Assembly (NCBI GenBank): GCA_017935505.1
Contig: JAGBHM010000026.1
Coordinates: 1 to 64,000, forward strand
Length of the DNA: 64,000 nucleotides
DNA from: Bacteroidales bacterium
Lineage (GTDB): Bacteria > Bacteroidota > Bacteroidia > Bacteroidales > UBA932
Direction: 5' to 3'
Below the pieces are notes generated by a model that worked only from the letters and a program-made list of their open reading frames with translations, was not told where the DNA came from and ran no database searches. This document shows positions 53,962 to 63,630 of this stretch, in pieces (the stretch's first letter is position 1; each line of letters begins with the position of its first letter). A program made the translations under genes and the position numbers.

Positions 53962-55917
53962 ATGAAAAGGGATTTGAAGTATTTACAATTGCTGGCAAAA
54001 AGTTTCCCTACAATTCAGGCCGCAAGTACTGAGATTATAAATCTCGAGGCCATCCTGAATTTGCCGAAAGGAACAGAACACTTTGTAACAGACCTGCATG
54101 GAGAGCACGAAGCTTTCGACCATGTGTTGAGAAATGCATCAGGTACAGTAAAGAGAAAGGTGGAGGAGATATTCGGGCACACATTGAGAGATTCGGAGAA
54201 AAGGGATTTGTGTACGCTCATCTACTATCCGGAGGGCAAGCTGAAGATTGTAAGACAGCAGGAGGAGTATATTGAGGAGTGGTACAAAATTGTATTGATG
54301 AGGCTTGTCAAGGTCTGCTCAAATGTTTCAACCAAATATACCCGCTCAAAGGTGAGGAAGGCCCTTCCAAAGGAGTATGCGTATATAATTGAGGAGCTTT
54401 TGCATGAGTCAAAGGGTGAGGAGGCCAACAAACACAATTATATAATGGCCATTGTTGAGACCATTGTCTCTACAGGCAGGGCCGACCACTTCATTATAGC
54501 AATATGTAACCTGATAAAGAGGTTGACAATTGACTCCCTCCATATCATTGGAGATATCTTCGACAGAGGCCCGGGAGCACATATAATTATGGACAGGTTG
54601 TGTGAATACCATAATTTTGACATACAATGGGGCAACCATGACCTTGTGTGGATGGGTGCTGCCGCCGGCAGTCCCGCTTGTGTGGCAAATGTACTGAGAA
54701 TGTGTTTCAGATATGCAAACCTTGTAACACTGGAGGAAGGCTATGGTATAAATCTCATTCCTCTTGCAACATTTGTAATGGATGTCTACAAAGATGACCC
54801 TTGTACCATCTTTATGCCGAAAAACTCCGACGAGGGATTGGTTGATCCAAAACAACTTAATCTGTGTGCAAAGATGCACAAGGCAATAACTGTGATGCAG
54901 TTCAAACTTGAACATCAGATCATAAGCAGAAGGAAAGAGTTTGGAATGGAAGATAGAGACCTGCTGCATAAAATTGATTTTGAGAAAGGTACGGTAAGAA
55001 TAGGTGACAAAGATTACGAGTTGAGGGACAAACTCTATCCAACAATAGATCCTGCTGATCCATATAAACTTACAAAAGAGGAGTCTGAAATCATAGAACA
55101 GCTTACAAAGAGCTTTACTGCAAGTGCAAGACTGGCCAAACATATGGATTGCATATACACCCATGGTGCACTGTATCTGGTAAGAAACAATAATCTGCTT
55201 TACCACGGTTCTGTGCCGTTGAACGAAGATGGAACATTCAAGCCTCTCATCATAAATGGAAAATCATACGCAGGCAAAGAGTTGTTCGACAGAGTGGACC
55301 AGCTTGTGCGCAATGCCTACTATAGCGAGCAGAACTCAGCGAGCAAACTCTATGGCCAGGATTTCATCTGGTACCTGTGGTGCGGTCCGGTTTCTCCACC
55401 TTTCGACAAGAACAGAATGGCAACATTCGAGCGCTACCTGCTCACCGACAAAGAGGTTCAGAAAGAGGAGAAGGGATTCTATTATGTGTTGAAAAATAGG
55501 AAAGATATCTGTGATATGATTTTGCGTGAATTCGGAATAGAAGATACAGAGCATGCCCATATCATAAATGGTCATATTCCGGTAAAGACAATTAAAGGTG
55601 AGAACCCTATAAAGGCAGAAGGCAAGCTTCTTGTAATTGATGGCGGATATTCAAAAGCTTATCAGAAAGAGACAGGAATCGGCGGCTATACACTGGTATA
55701 CAACTCATACGGATTAAAACTGGTTCAGCATGAACCGTTTGAATCAAAGCAAAAGGCAATAGAACAGGGAATAGATATTATCTCTGAAACCAAGGTTGTA
55801 GAGCATCTCAACAAGCGTATTCTGGTGAGGGATACCGACAACGGAAAGAATCTCCAGGAGCAGATAGAGGATTTGAAAGAGCTACTTGTTGCATATCGTA
55901 AAGGTGTGATAAGATAA
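53962..55917 (+). CDS. fbp: Fructose-1,6-bisphosphatase class III
   Basis: Gluconeogenic enzyme of the metallophosphoesterase type found in Firmicutes and Bacteroides, 651 aa (family about 640-670). Motifs DLHGEHEAFDHVLRNASG (about 44-61), HIIGDIFDRGPG (about 193-204), QWGNHDLVWMGAA (about 218-230) and INGHIPVK near 535 form the metal site. Cytoplasmic. Likely co-transcribed with the tricorn-like gene upstream. Confidence 0.96.
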   Translation: MKRDLKYLQLLAKSFPTIQAASTEIINLEAILNLPKGTEHFVTDLHGEHEAFDHVLRNASGTVKRKVEEIFGHTLRDSEKRDLCTLIYYPEGKLKIVRQQEEYIEEWYKIVLMRLVKVCSNVSTKYTRSKVRKALPKEYAYIIEELLHESKGEEANKHNYIMAIVETIVSTGRADHFIIAICNLIKRLTIDSLHIIGDIFDRGPGAHIIMDRLCEYHNFDIQWGNHDLVWMGAAAGSPACVANVLRMCFRYANLVTLEEGYGINLIPLATFVMDVYKDDPCTIFMPKNSDEGLVDPKQLNLCAKMHKAITVMQFKLEHQIISRRKEFGMEDRDLLHKIDFEKGTVRIGDKDYELRDKLYPTIDPADPYKLTKEESEIIEQLTKSFTASARLAKHMDCIYTHGALYLVRNNNLLYHGSVPLNEDGTFKPLIINGKSYAGKELFDRVDQLVRNAYYSEQNSASKLYGQDFIWYLWCGPVSPPFDKNRMATFERYLLTDKEVQKEEKGFYYVLKNRKDICDMILREFGIEDTEHAHIINGHIPVKTIKGENPIKAEGKLLVIDGGYSKAYQKETGIGGYTLVYNSYGLKLVQHEPFESKQKAIEQGIDIISETKVVEHLNKRILVRDTDNGKNLQEQIEDLKELLVAYRKGVIR

Positions 55918-55923
55918 TTTGGC

Positions 55924-55931
55924 TATTTTTG
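55924..55931 (+). promoter_or_regulatory. Possible -7 box of the AAE transporter gene
   Basis: TATTTTTG fits TAnnTTTG, 26 bp before the start. No TTTG at -33. Confidence 0.35.
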
Positions 55932-55957
55932 CGGCCAATATTTAAATAGCGTATTTT

Positions 55958-57652
55958 ATGACTTGGTTGGAGACTCTTTTTTTTGGGAATAATATTGCCC
56001 ATGCCGTATTGATATTGTCACTTGTTGTAACAATAGGAGTATTGTTGGGAAGAATTAAATTCGGTGGAGTATCATTGGGGGTTACCTGGGTGCTCTTTGT
56101 CGGTATTGTATTCGGCCACTACAAGATGGGAATCGATGATACCATAATACAGTTTGTGAAGGAGTTCGGACTTATCCTCTTTGTCTTCTCTGTGGGTCTG
56201 CAGGTGGGTCCGGGATTCTTCTCATCATTCAAGAAGGGTGGTGTATCCCTAAATGTGTTGGCAACAATAATTGTCTTTTTGAGTTGTGCTTTTGCATATA
56301 TAATCCATTTGCTGAGCGGAACAAGCATGGTCACAATGGTTGGAGTCCTTTTTGGCGCCGTTACAAACACTCCCGGCTTGGGTGCTGCACAGCAGACATA
56401 TGCCGATACCATAGGTTCTATAAATCCAGCTCTGGCAGGGAGTGTAGATGATTCAATAGCAATGGGTTATGCGGTAGCCTATCCCTTGGGTGTTGTGGGT
56501 ATAACACTCTCCATCGTATTTATAAAATTCCTCTTTGGAATGAAGATAGAGAGGGAGAATGAGCATGCGAGGGCTGAGGAGGCTGACAATGCGAAATCGG
56601 CGGTGAAGATATCTGTTGAGGTGAGGAATGAGGCTCTTGTAGGCAAAACGATTGAGACAATGCATGAGCTTCTCGACAAGGATTATGTTGTGAGCCGCCT
56701 GTGCAGGGCAGATGGCAAAATAGAGATTCCTACAGGCAGAACTGAGGTGAGGGGTGGAGACAAATTGCTGATTATTACAGATGAGCAGAATAGAGAGTCG
56801 GTAACTGCATTTATAGGTGAGGCATTGGATATGGATTCACACGCCTGGAAAAAGCTGGATGAGCAGCTTGTGAGCAGAAAAATTGTCATTACAAGAGAGC
56901 ATGTAAGCGGCAAGACTCTGGAACAGCTCAGAGTGAGGTCTGTCTTTGGCGTAAATGTTACCCGTGTGACCAGGGCGGGTGTTGATCTGGTTGCTGCAGG
57001 AGACCTTGCACTGCAATTTGGAGACAGGGTGATAGTTGTGGGCTCAGAAGAGAATATCGACAGCCTGGCAAGAGTTCTTGGCAATTCTGTCAAAGACTTA
57101 AGGCATCCGAACCTTATGGGTATATTCCTTGGAATAGCAGTGGGTGTGATTTTCGGTTCAATACCGTTTGCTATACCGGGAATGCCTCAGGCCATAAAGC
57201 TGGGCCTTGCCGGTGGACCGCTCATCATAGCGATCCTCATAAGCAGTTTCGGATATAAGTTCAAGGTGGTAACCTATACAACACAAAGTGCCAACATGAT
57301 GCTCAGAGAGATCGGAATATCCCTTTTCCTTGCAGCTGTGGGGTTGAGTGCCGGAGAGGGATTCATTGATACTATTGTAAATGGCGGAGGCTATCTGTGG
57401 GTGATGTATGGAGTTGTGATAACAGTCTTGCCACTTATAATCGGAGCAGCAATAGGAAGGTTCGGATATAAGCTCAATTACTATACATTGATGGGAGTTA
57501 TGGCAGGCAGCTGCACAAACCCGTCGGCATTGGCATACTCAAATTCTGTATCACCAAATAACCGACAGGCCATATCTTATGCAACTGTATATCCTTTATC
57601 GATGTTCTTGAGAGTGCTCACTGCCCAGATAATGATGCTGATAGCATTGTAA
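55958..57652 (+). CDS. Aspartate:alanine exchanger (AAE) family transporter, YidE/YbjL-type
   Basis: A 564-aa inner-membrane protein with two membrane halves (about residues 10-195 and 385-563) around a cytoplasmic pair of RCK-C/TrkA-C domains (about 205-290, 295-370; VSRLCRADGKIEIPTGRTEV, FGDRVIVVGSEENI). Each half has a conserved Gly-rich stretch: GAVTNTPGLGAAQQTYAD and MAGSCTNPSALAYSN. This layout is that of AspT-like exchangers. The RCK-C domains suggest control by a small ligand. The substrate is uncertain: amino acids are likely. Confidence 0.88.
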   Translation: MTWLETLFFGNNIAHAVLILSLVVTIGVLLGRIKFGGVSLGVTWVLFVGIVFGHYKMGIDDTIIQFVKEFGLILFVFSVGLQVGPGFFSSFKKGGVSLNVLATIIVFLSCAFAYIIHLLSGTSMVTMVGVLFGAVTNTPGLGAAQQTYADTIGSINPALAGSVDDSIAMGYAVAYPLGVVGITLSIVFIKFLFGMKIERENEHARAEEADNAKSAVKISVEVRNEALVGKTIETMHELLDKDYVVSRLCRADGKIEIPTGRTEVRGGDKLLIITDEQNRESVTAFIGEALDMDSHAWKKLDEQLVSRKIVITREHVSGKTLEQLRVRSVFGVNVTRVTRAGVDLVAAGDLALQFGDRVIVVGSEENIDSLARVLGNSVKDLRHPNLMGIFLGIAVGVIFGSIPFAIPGMPQAIKLGLAGGPLIIAILISSFGYKFKVVTYTTQSANMMLREIGISLFLAAVGLSAGEGFIDTIVNGGGYLWVMYGVVITVLPLIIGAAIGRFGYKLNYYTLMGVMAGSCTNPSALAYSNSVSPNNRQAISYATVYPLSMFLRVLTAQIMMLIAL

Positions 57653-57670
57653 GGGCAGAAGAGCAGTGCT

Positions 57671-58633
57671 CTAGAAGATCTCTGCAACCATGCAACGGGC
57701 AGAGCCACCTCCATTCTTCTCAATATACTCCAGATCAGGGGCAACTATTGTTGCGTAGTTCTGTAGTGTGTAGAGCTGTTCATTGTCGAGGCTTTCAAAG
57801 GCAGTTTTTGACATCACAATAACCGGATGCGGATTGCCGTTGCCATCCTTGCCCTCCAGTTCAAGCATATTTCCGGCAAAGTTGTTCATCTGCTCCAGCG
57901 TTATCTCAATAATCTGTTTATCACACTCTTCCAGAGCCTCAATCAGACCCATTCTCTGTTCAATGTCCTCTATTGCATCAAGGCATACAACGGCAAACTC
58001 CTTTCCTATCCACATCATTACATTGGTATGATATATAGGAGTGCCTTGGGCATCAACTGCATCAAACAGGCAGTAGTCGTAATTGAGGGCATCGGCCCAC
58101 TTCTCTACAACATCTTCATTTGTGCGTGGAGAAATGCAACCATAGGCTATTTTATTCTCCCTGTCGAGGATGAGGCTTCCAGTACCCTCCAAAAACATTT
58201 CATCATTCTCATATCCCGACAAATCCAATATCTTGTAGTTGCCGCCATAATGCTCAGACAACACCTGAAGAGCATTCTTGCCCCTCTCCTCACGACGGTT
58301 GGGAGCATACATCGGATATATCACAACAGCTGTTGTCTTCTCTGCAGCCTCCTCTTGGGAGAGAAAATCTTCAGCCTCATCAGCGTCATGTGTGGAGAAC
58401 CAGTTGTTGGGGAAAATTGAATCGGGCGTATGTGGATCCGGAGTATCATCAACTACAATTACATTCACTCCTGCCTTCCTCAGCTGTTTTACATAATTGT
58501 CAAATTCCACCAGCGCCCTTGCCTGGGCCTGCTCTCCATATCCCTCCTGCTGGAAGGCGTTGTTAGTTGCGGTCTGTGCATTGAATGAGAAATTCACAGG
58601 CCTTACCATCAATACAGTATCGGTTGTTTGCAT
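57671..58633 (-). CDS. ctlX: Citrulline ureidase-type amidinotransferase-fold hydrolase CtlX
   Basis: A 320-aa member of the guanidino-modifying enzyme superfamily, CtlX group. It has VRPVNFSFNAQTATNN near the start, DSIFPNNWFSTH (about 92-103), EGTGSLILDRENKIAYG, YHTNVMMWIG with the catalytic His, and Cys314 in GGSARCMVAEIF. CtlX splits citrulline to ornithine, CO2 and ammonia (known from Francisella). Encoded 38 bp downstream of rocD, which uses ornithine, so the pair forms a catabolic route. Cytoplasmic. Confidence 0.88.
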   Translation of the reverse strand: MQTTDTVLMVRPVNFSFNAQTATNNAFQQEGYGEQAQARALVEFDNYVKQLRKAGVNVIVVDDTPDPHTPDSIFPNNWFSTHDADEAEDFLSQEEAAEKTTAVVIYPMYAPNRREERGKNALQVLSEHYGGNYKILDLSGYENDEMFLEGTGSLILDRENKIAYGCISPRTNEDVVEKWADALNYDYCLFDAVDAQGTPIYHTNVMMWIGKEFAVVCLDAIEDIEQRMGLIEALEECDKQIIEITLEQMNNFAGNMLELEGKDGNGNPHPVIVMSKTAFESLDNEQLYTLQNYATIVAPDLEYIEKNGGGSARCMVAEIF

Positions 58634-58671
58634 CTCTATTTTTTAGGCAATAAATTATATTATATATAGTG

Positions 58672-59916
58672 TTATTCCAGGGACAGAATTGATTTTTTGA
58701 TTATATCAACAGCTTCCCTCAGCTGCTCTTCGGTAATTACAAGAGGCGGAGCAAAACGTATTATATGTTTATGGGTAGGTTTTGCCAAAAGACCGTTTTC
58801 TGCCATCTTCAGACAGACATCCCAGGCCTCCTTACCGTTATGCGGCTTTATTACAATTGCATTCAGCAATCCCTTGCCTCTGATTGTTTCAATGAATGGA
58901 GAGCTGACCTTGGCCATCTCCTCTCTGAATATCTTGCCGAGATATTCTGCCCTTTCAACAAGGTTCTCCTCTTTTACAACAGTAAGTGCTGCGACAGCCA
59001 CTTTTGCCGCCAGTGGAAATCCTCCAAATGTAGAACCATGCTCTCCCGGTTTGATGGTGAGCATTATCTCATCATCTGCCAGACAGGCTGAAACAGGCAG
59101 TACTCCTCCAGAAATTGCCTTGCCGAGAATTACAATATCGGGCCTGATCCCCTCATGTTGGCTGCAGAGCATTTTTCCTGTACGTGCAATACCGGTCTGC
59201 ACCTCATCTGCAATGAAGAGTACATTGTGGGCTTTGCATATATCATAACATGCTTTCAGATATCCTTCATCAGGTACAAAAACTCCAGCTTCTCCCTGAA
59301 TAGGCTCCACTATGAATGCTGCCGTCTGTTTTCCGCACTCTTTCAGAACAGCCTCCAGTGTTTTGGCATCATTGTACGGTATTTTTACAAATCCAGGGGT
59401 GAAAGGACCATATTGTGAGTATGAGTCTGGGTCACAACTCATTGATACAATGGAGATTGTTCTTCCATGAAAATTGCCTTCGCAGCATATTATGATCGCC
59501 TGATCTTCAGGAATCCCCTTCTTTACATAACCCCAGCGGCGGGCAAGTTTGAGGGCTGTTTCAACCGCCTCTGCTCCAGAGTTCATCGGAAGCATCTTGT
59601 CATATCCGAAAAATTCCGAGACGAACTTCTCGTAAGGACCGAGACAATCGTTGTAAAAAGCTCTTGAGGTGAGACACAGCTCCTGAGCCTGGTCACATAG
59701 GGCCTTCACTATCTTTGGATGGCAATGGCCTTGGTTTACTGCGGAGTATGCCGAAAGGAAATCGAAATAGCGTTTCCCGTCGACATCCCATACAAAAGCT
59801 CCTTTGCCTTTGGAGAGGACAACCGGCAGCGGATGGTAGTTGTGTGCGCCGTATTTGTCTTCAAGATCAATATATTTCTGCGCATTTGCGCTAATGTTGA
59901 AATTACCCGCTTCCAT
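58672..59916 (-). CDS. rocD: Ornithine aminotransferase
   Basis: PLP class III aminotransferase turning ornithine plus 2-oxoglutarate into glutamate-5-semialdehyde and glutamate, 414 aa. Features: [20 protein letters not shown] near the start (OAT-specific), [20 protein letters not shown] (about 115-134), [14 protein letters not shown], and the PLP lysine in [23 protein letters not shown] is also OAT-like. First gene of the rocD-ctlX unit. Minus-strand box TATCTTTG at 59958-59965. Confidence 0.95.
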   Translation of the reverse strand: MEAGNFNISANAQKYIDLEDKYGAHNYHPLPVVLSKGKGAFVWDVDGKRYFDFLSAYSAVNQGHCHPKIVKALCDQAQELCLTSRAFYNDCLGPYEKFVSEFFGYDKMLPMNSGAEAVETALKLARRWGYVKKGIPEDQAIIICCEGNFHGRTISIVSMSCDPDSYSQYGPFTPGFVKIPYNDAKTLEAVLKECGKQTAAFIVEPIQGEAGVFVPDEGYLKACYDICKAHNVLFIADEVQTGIARTGKMLCSQHEGIRPDIVILGKAISGGVLPVSACLADDEIMLTIKPGEHGSTFGGFPLAAKVAVAALTVVKEENLVERAEYLGKIFREEMAKVSSPFIETIRGKGLLNAIVIKPHNGKEAWDVCLKMAENGLLAKPTHKHIIRFAPPLVITEEQLREAVDIIKKSILSLE

Positions 59917-59957
59917 AGAGAAAAAAATTAAGGTGTTTTATAAAAAAGCTGTCTCTC

Positions 59958-59965
59958 CAAAGATA
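59958..59965 (-). promoter_or_regulatory. Putative rocD promoter -7 box
   Basis: TATCTTTG on the minus strand, 41 bp before the rocD start. The arm of an inverted repeat begins 3 bp upstream. Confidence 0.5.
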
Positions 59966-59967
59966 GC

Positions 59968-60016
59968 AAAAAGTCGCAACAATTTCTCTGGATAGGGCTT
60001 ATTATTACGACTTTTT
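59968..60016. repeat. Inverted repeat in the rocD -33 region
   Basis: 9-bp arms AAAAAGTCG and CGACTTTTT, 31 bases apart. It lies where a regulator of the rocD promoter would bind; it could equally be an operator or a weak terminator. Confidence 0.35.
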
Positions 60017-60158
60017 TGTAATTTTACGATGAATGGGACAACCCTATTCAAGGCATGTGAGAAAAATAAGAGTCGTTATGCTCATCTTGTAGTTGAAAAT
60101 GCAGGAAATTTCAATTAGATGCAAGGTGGTGCGGAAATAGATTATAACCGGACAATAA

Positions 60159-60192
60159 AAGAGGACACCCTTTGTGGATGGGTGCCCTCTTG
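60159..60192 (-). terminator. Terminator of purT
   Basis: 12-bp arms with one mismatch (AAGAGGACACCC at 60159-60170 and GGGTGCCCTCTT at 60180-60191). T-rich on the minus strand after the stem, 28 bp past the purT stop. Confidence 0.75.
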
Positions 60193-60220
60193 TGGTATTT
60201 TGACAGAGCTGTAGCGGTGT

Positions 60221-61390
60221 TTAGTATACCTCTACTTTGGATGCTGCTGCTTTACATTTGTCTCTCAGTGCGTTGATGTCGCTGCCATTTGGCGCGTACG
60301 ATACAACAACTCCCATTCTGCGGTTTACTTTGGTGAATGGTTTGCCAAATATTCTCAAGTAGGTATTGGTAAATTTGCAAACCTCCTCAAGACCTTTGTA
60401 ACGGGGCGCCTCTTTACTTGCAATAGGCGACAGGATTACTGCACTTGCGCCATAGCGCTCTTGTTTGATTTCGGGGATTGGAAGACCGAGGACGGCGCGG
60501 CAGTGCAGCTCAAATTCAGAAAGGTTCTGTGTGCCGGCAAGAGTAACCATTCCGGTATCGTGCGGACGTGGCGACAGTTCTGAGAAATATACTCCGTTTT
60601 CATTGCTCAAGAAGAACTCCACACCCCAGATTCCGGCGCCAGAGAGTGCTTCTGTAACACTGGCAGCCATCCTTTGGGCCTCTTCGAGATGGTCAGCCCT
60701 AATAGGAGCAGGCTGGAAGCTTTCCCTGTAGTCTCCACTGATCTGGACATGGCCGATAGGCGGACAGAATAGTGTAGGGCCATTCTGTTGGGTAACGGTA
60801 AGCAGGGTTATCTCGCTGTCGAATTTTATAAATTCTTCAATAATAAGTTCTTTTATATCGCCGCGGCTACCTTCGCATCCATAAATCCACGCCTTCTCAA
60901 GTTCATCTGCACTTTTTACAACAGACTGCCCTTTGCCTGAGGATGACATGAGAGGTTTGACAACGCAAGGGAAACCCACTTTTTCAGCGGCCTCTTTAAG
61001 CTCCTCCAATGATTTTGCATAAAAATATTTGGCAGTCTTCAATCCCAATTCTATTGCTGCAAGATCGCGGATGGCTTTGCGGTTCATGGTGTAGTTTACG
61101 GCTTTAGCACTTGGAACTACTTGGATTCCACGTTTTTCAAAGTCGTATAACCTTTCTGTTCGGATAGCCTCAATTTCCGGAACAATAATATCTGGGTTAT
61201 GTTTTGCTACAACGGCATCCAGTGCATCGCCATCCAGCATGCTGAACACTTCAAACTCATCAGCCACTTGCATAGCGGGAGCGCCAGCATAAGAATCGCA
61301 AGCGATAACATATTGACCTTTGCGTTTGGCTGCAATAACAAACTCCTTTCCTAATTCTCCGGAGCCCAACAATAGAATTTTCTTGACCAT
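60221..61390 (-). CDS. purT: Phosphoribosylglycinamide formyltransferase 2 (formate-dependent)
   Basis: ATP-grasp enzyme of purine synthesis that formylates GAR with formate, 389 aa. [26 protein letters not shown] at the start (in part) gives the biotin-carboxylase-like N domain, [17 protein letters not shown] follows, [17 protein letters not shown] is the ATP-grasp loop, and [15 protein letters not shown] is the PurT-specific motif. ATG 61390 is chosen; the frame is open further but without homology-like sequence. Minus-strand box TACCTTTG at 61419-61426. Confidence 0.95.
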   Translation of the reverse strand: MVKKILLLGSGELGKEFVIAAKRKGQYVIACDSYAGAPAMQVADEFEVFSMLDGDALDAVVAKHNPDIIVPEIEAIRTERLYDFEKRGIQVVPSAKAVNYTMNRKAIRDLAAIELGLKTAKYFYAKSLEELKEAAEKVGFPCVVKPLMSSSGKGQSVVKSADELEKAWIYGCEGSRGDIKELIIEEFIKFDSEITLLTVTQQNGPTLFCPPIGHVQISGDYRESFQPAPIRADHLEEAQRMAASVTEALSGAGIWGVEFFLSNENGVYFSELSPRPHDTGMVTLAGTQNLSEFELHCRAVLGLPIPEIKQERYGASAVILSPIASKEAPRYKGLEEVCKFTNTYLRIFGKPFTKVNRRMGVVVSYAPNGSDINALRDKCKAAASKVEVY

Positions 61391-61418
61391 AATATTTCTT
61401 GTGTTTTGATTTTTATCC

Positions 61419-61454
61419 CAAAGGTAATCGTAAAATACTATTTTCTTAACTTTG
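61419..61454. promoter_or_regulatory. Divergent promoters of purT (-) and yfcC (+)
   Basis: TACCTTTG on minus at 61419-61426 and TAACTTTG on plus at 61447-61454, the latter 23 bp before the transporter start. -33 elements are weak. Confidence 0.5.
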
Positions 61455-61477
61455 TGGTCTAAAAAAACTGTAATAAT

Positions 61478-63100
61478 ATGGAAAAAAAGAAGAAGATGGA
61501 GTTTCCGAATACATATGTGATAATATTCTTCATAATACTGATTTGTGCCGCTGCTACATGGATTGTCCCCGGCGGTGAATATGTGGAGGCTGAAACGGTT
61601 GCAGCGGCATCCGGAAGTGCCGGGCAGCAGGCGGGCAGTGCCATTGAATTTGAACATGTGCAAGCCCAAGGGCAGTGGTGGCAGGTCTTTTCAACATTCT
61701 ATAACGGTTTTGTGAAACAGGCGGGAATAATAGTCTTCATTCTGGTTATCGGTGCGGCTTTCTGGATTGTAAACAAGAGCAGGGCTATAGATGCCGGTAT
61801 CTTCTCTTTTCTGAAAGTTGTAACAAAACTCGAAAACAGCAGGTTGCTTTCGTGGATAGGGGTGGAAAATATAGTGATTGTGCTTGTAATGCTCCTTTTC
61901 AGCCTTTTTGGTGCGGTCTTTGGCATGAGTGAAGAGACCATCGCATTTGTAATAATAGTGATTCCTCTGGCAATATCAATGGGCTATGACTCAATTGTGG
62001 GTGTCTGTATGGTTTATGTGGCAGCCCATGTGGGCTTTGCTGGGGCAATACTTAACCCTTTCACAATAGGAATTGCCCAGGATCTGGCGCAGCTTCCGCT
62101 CTTTTCGGGAATTGAATACCGGCTTTTCTGCTGGGTTGTGCTTAATGTGATATTGATAGCATTTGTGTTGCTGTATGCCCGTAAAGTAAAGAGGAATCCA
62201 ACGAGCTCTCCGATGTATGAACTTGATGCACATTGGAGGAACCATATTGCAGAGCAGGGGGGCAATATCTCAGATTACCGCAACGGCGCCTCATGGTTCT
62301 CCTTTGCAATAGCCGCTGTTGCCGTGGTAATATTTACAATAGCATATAGTGCCGATACAGTACTCTCCATAGGTACAGGGAAATACCATACCCCATGGCT
62401 GCTTCCTGTGGTTGCGCTGCTCTTTATTGTCTCCTCTGTAGGGGCTCTCAGGAAGTCTGTGCACTTTTATATATTGACACTCCTCGGGTTTACTATAATA
62501 TATCTTATCGTTGGAGTGCTGGGTTACCAGTGGTATATAGGTGAGATTTCTGCACTCTTTCTTGCCCTTGGCATATTCAGCGGTATTGCCATGGATCTGA
62601 GTGCAAACAAGATTGTGAATGAATTGATGGCCGGTGCCAAGGATATTCTTAGTGCAGCCCTGATTGTGGGACTTGCAGCCGGAATTGTGTATATCCTTGA
62701 GGAGGGGCGTATAATTGATACAATACTGCATGCCATGGCAAGCGGTCTGGGCGAGGCTGGCGAAGTGGGCTCATTGGGGCTCATGTATGGTATACAGACA
62801 GTCATCAACCTTGTGATACCTTCAGCCAGTGCCAAAGCTGCCATAACAATGCCGATTATGGCGCCATTTTCAGATATAATAGGTGTGAGCAGGCAGGCTA
62901 CTGTGCTTGCATTCCAGTTCGGCGACGGCTTTACAAATATGATCACTCCAACATCAGGGGTACTGATTGCCGTTCTCGGCATAGCCCGTATACCTTACGG
63001 AAAATGGTTCAAGTGGATATTGCCGCTTATCCTCATCCTTGTACTTGTGGGATTCTTATTGCTGATTCCTACCGTATTTTTACCCCTGAGCGGCTTTTGA
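61478..63100 (+). CDS. YfcC family transporter (DcuC/ArcD-like superfamily)
   Basis: A 540-aa inner-membrane transporter with about 12-13 TM helices. N-terminal [61 protein letters not shown] and the C-terminal [20 protein letters not shown] (parts) are typical of YfcC. Members are thought to move basic amino acids or C4-dicarboxylates; the nearby ctlX-rocD pair makes arginine/citrulline/ornithine attractive, but this is inference. Own promoter; rpsL follows with its own. Confidence 0.85.
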   Translation: MEKKKKMEFPNTYVIIFFIILICAAATWIVPGGEYVEAETVAAASGSAGQQAGSAIEFEHVQAQGQWWQVFSTFYNGFVKQAGIIVFILVIGAAFWIVNKSRAIDAGIFSFLKVVTKLENSRLLSWIGVENIVIVLVMLLFSLFGAVFGMSEETIAFVIIVIPLAISMGYDSIVGVCMVYVAAHVGFAGAILNPFTIGIAQDLAQLPLFSGIEYRLFCWVVLNVILIAFVLLYARKVKRNPTSSPMYELDAHWRNHIAEQGGNISDYRNGASWFSFAIAAVAVVIFTIAYSADTVLSIGTGKYHTPWLLPVVALLFIVSSVGALRKSVHFYILTLLGFTIIYLIVGVLGYQWYIGEISALFLALGIFSGIAMDLSANKIVNELMAGAKDILSAALIVGLAAGIVYILEEGRIIDTILHAMASGLGEAGEVGSLGLMYGIQTVINLVIPSASAKAAITMPIMAPFSDIIGVSRQATVLAFQFGDGFTNMITPTSGVLIAVLGIARIPYGKWFKWILPLILILVLVGFLLLIPTVFLPLSGF

Positions 63101-63134
63101 TATTCCTTATTTTCGATAAAATGTGGCATAAATC

Positions 63135-63165
63135 TTTGTAGTTTAAGAAATTAATTTTACCTTTG
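63135..63165 (+). promoter_or_regulatory. Promoter of the str operon (rpsL)
   Basis: TTTG 63135-63138, 19-bp spacer, TACCTTTG 63158-63165. Transcription should begin near 63169, giving a leader of about 50 nt. Confidence 0.75.
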
Positions 63166-63166
63166 C

Positions 63167-63197
63167 AACCCGTTTTATACTCGGGTTTTAGTATAAA
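63167..63197 (+). promoter_or_regulatory. rpsL leader with two mutually exclusive hairpins
   Basis: AACCCG (63167-63172) pairs with CGGGTT (63182-63187); TTTATAC (63174-63180) pairs with GTATAAA (63191-63197). The second stem uses bases in the loop of the first and encloses its 3' arm, so the two compete. No T-run follows, so it is not a plain terminator; a protein-binding leader is possible. Confidence 0.4.
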
Positions 63198-63217
63198 GTA
63201 AAGATTAACAATTAATT

Positions 63218-63601
63218 ATGCCAACAATTCAACAGTTAGTTCGCAACGGTCGCGAGGTTATTGTAGAGAAATCAAAATCTCGTGCACTGGATGCTTGTCC
63301 TCAGAGACGTGGAGTTTGTGTGCGTGTTTACACAACAACTCCTAAGAAACCTAACTCAGCTATGCGTAAAGTAGCTCGTGTAAGGTTGACAAATCAAAAA
63401 GAGGTGAATGCCTACATCCCTGGAGAAGGACACAACTTGCAAGAGCACTCAATCGTTCTTGTTCGTGGTGGTCGTGTAAAAGACCTTCCAGGAGTACGTT
63501 ATCACATTCTTAGAGGTGCATTGGATACTGCAGGCGTAGACGGACGTAAACAATCACGTTCACTTTACGGTGCAAAGAGACCTAAAGCAGCTAAGAAGTA
63601 A
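63218..63601 (+). CDS. rpsL: 30S ribosomal protein S12
   Basis: Decoding-centre protein, 127 aa. [13 protein letters not shown] start, SPQRRGVC-like [31 protein letters not shown] (in part), and [16 protein letters not shown] are the classic motifs. Wild-type lysines are present at both known streptomycin-resistance positions (TPKKPNSA and GRVKDLPG). First gene of the str operon. Confidence 0.98.
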   Translation: MPTIQQLVRNGREVIVEKSKSRALDACPQRRGVCVRVYTTTPKKPNSAMRKVARVRLTNQKEVNAYIPGEGHNLQEHSIVLVRGGRVKDLPGVRYHILRGALDTAGVDGRKQSRSLYGAKRPKAAKK

Positions 63602-63630
63602 GTCATTAATCATTTAAAAGTTTTAAAAAG

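Larger units (their letters stand above)
59917..60220. other. Intergenic region upstream of rocD, with inverted repeat and a small ORF
   Basis: Contains the rocD -7 box (59958-59965, minus), an inverted repeat AAAAAGTCG/CGACTTTTT (59968-59976, 60008-60016), a plus-strand ORF of 29 codons from ATG 60030 (starting MNGTTLFKACEKNK, not recognised), and the purT terminator at 60159-60192. The ORF could be chance or a gene remnant. Confidence 0.5.

Noticed and set aside
54409-55206. Minus-strand ORF of 265 codons inside fbp
   Set aside because: Antisense to the metal-site region of a conserved enzyme; rich in Cys/His/Tyr as expected for a shadow frame.
60030-60119. 29-codon ORF called as a gene
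   Set aside because: No homology recognised and no clear promoter; kept as an observation only.
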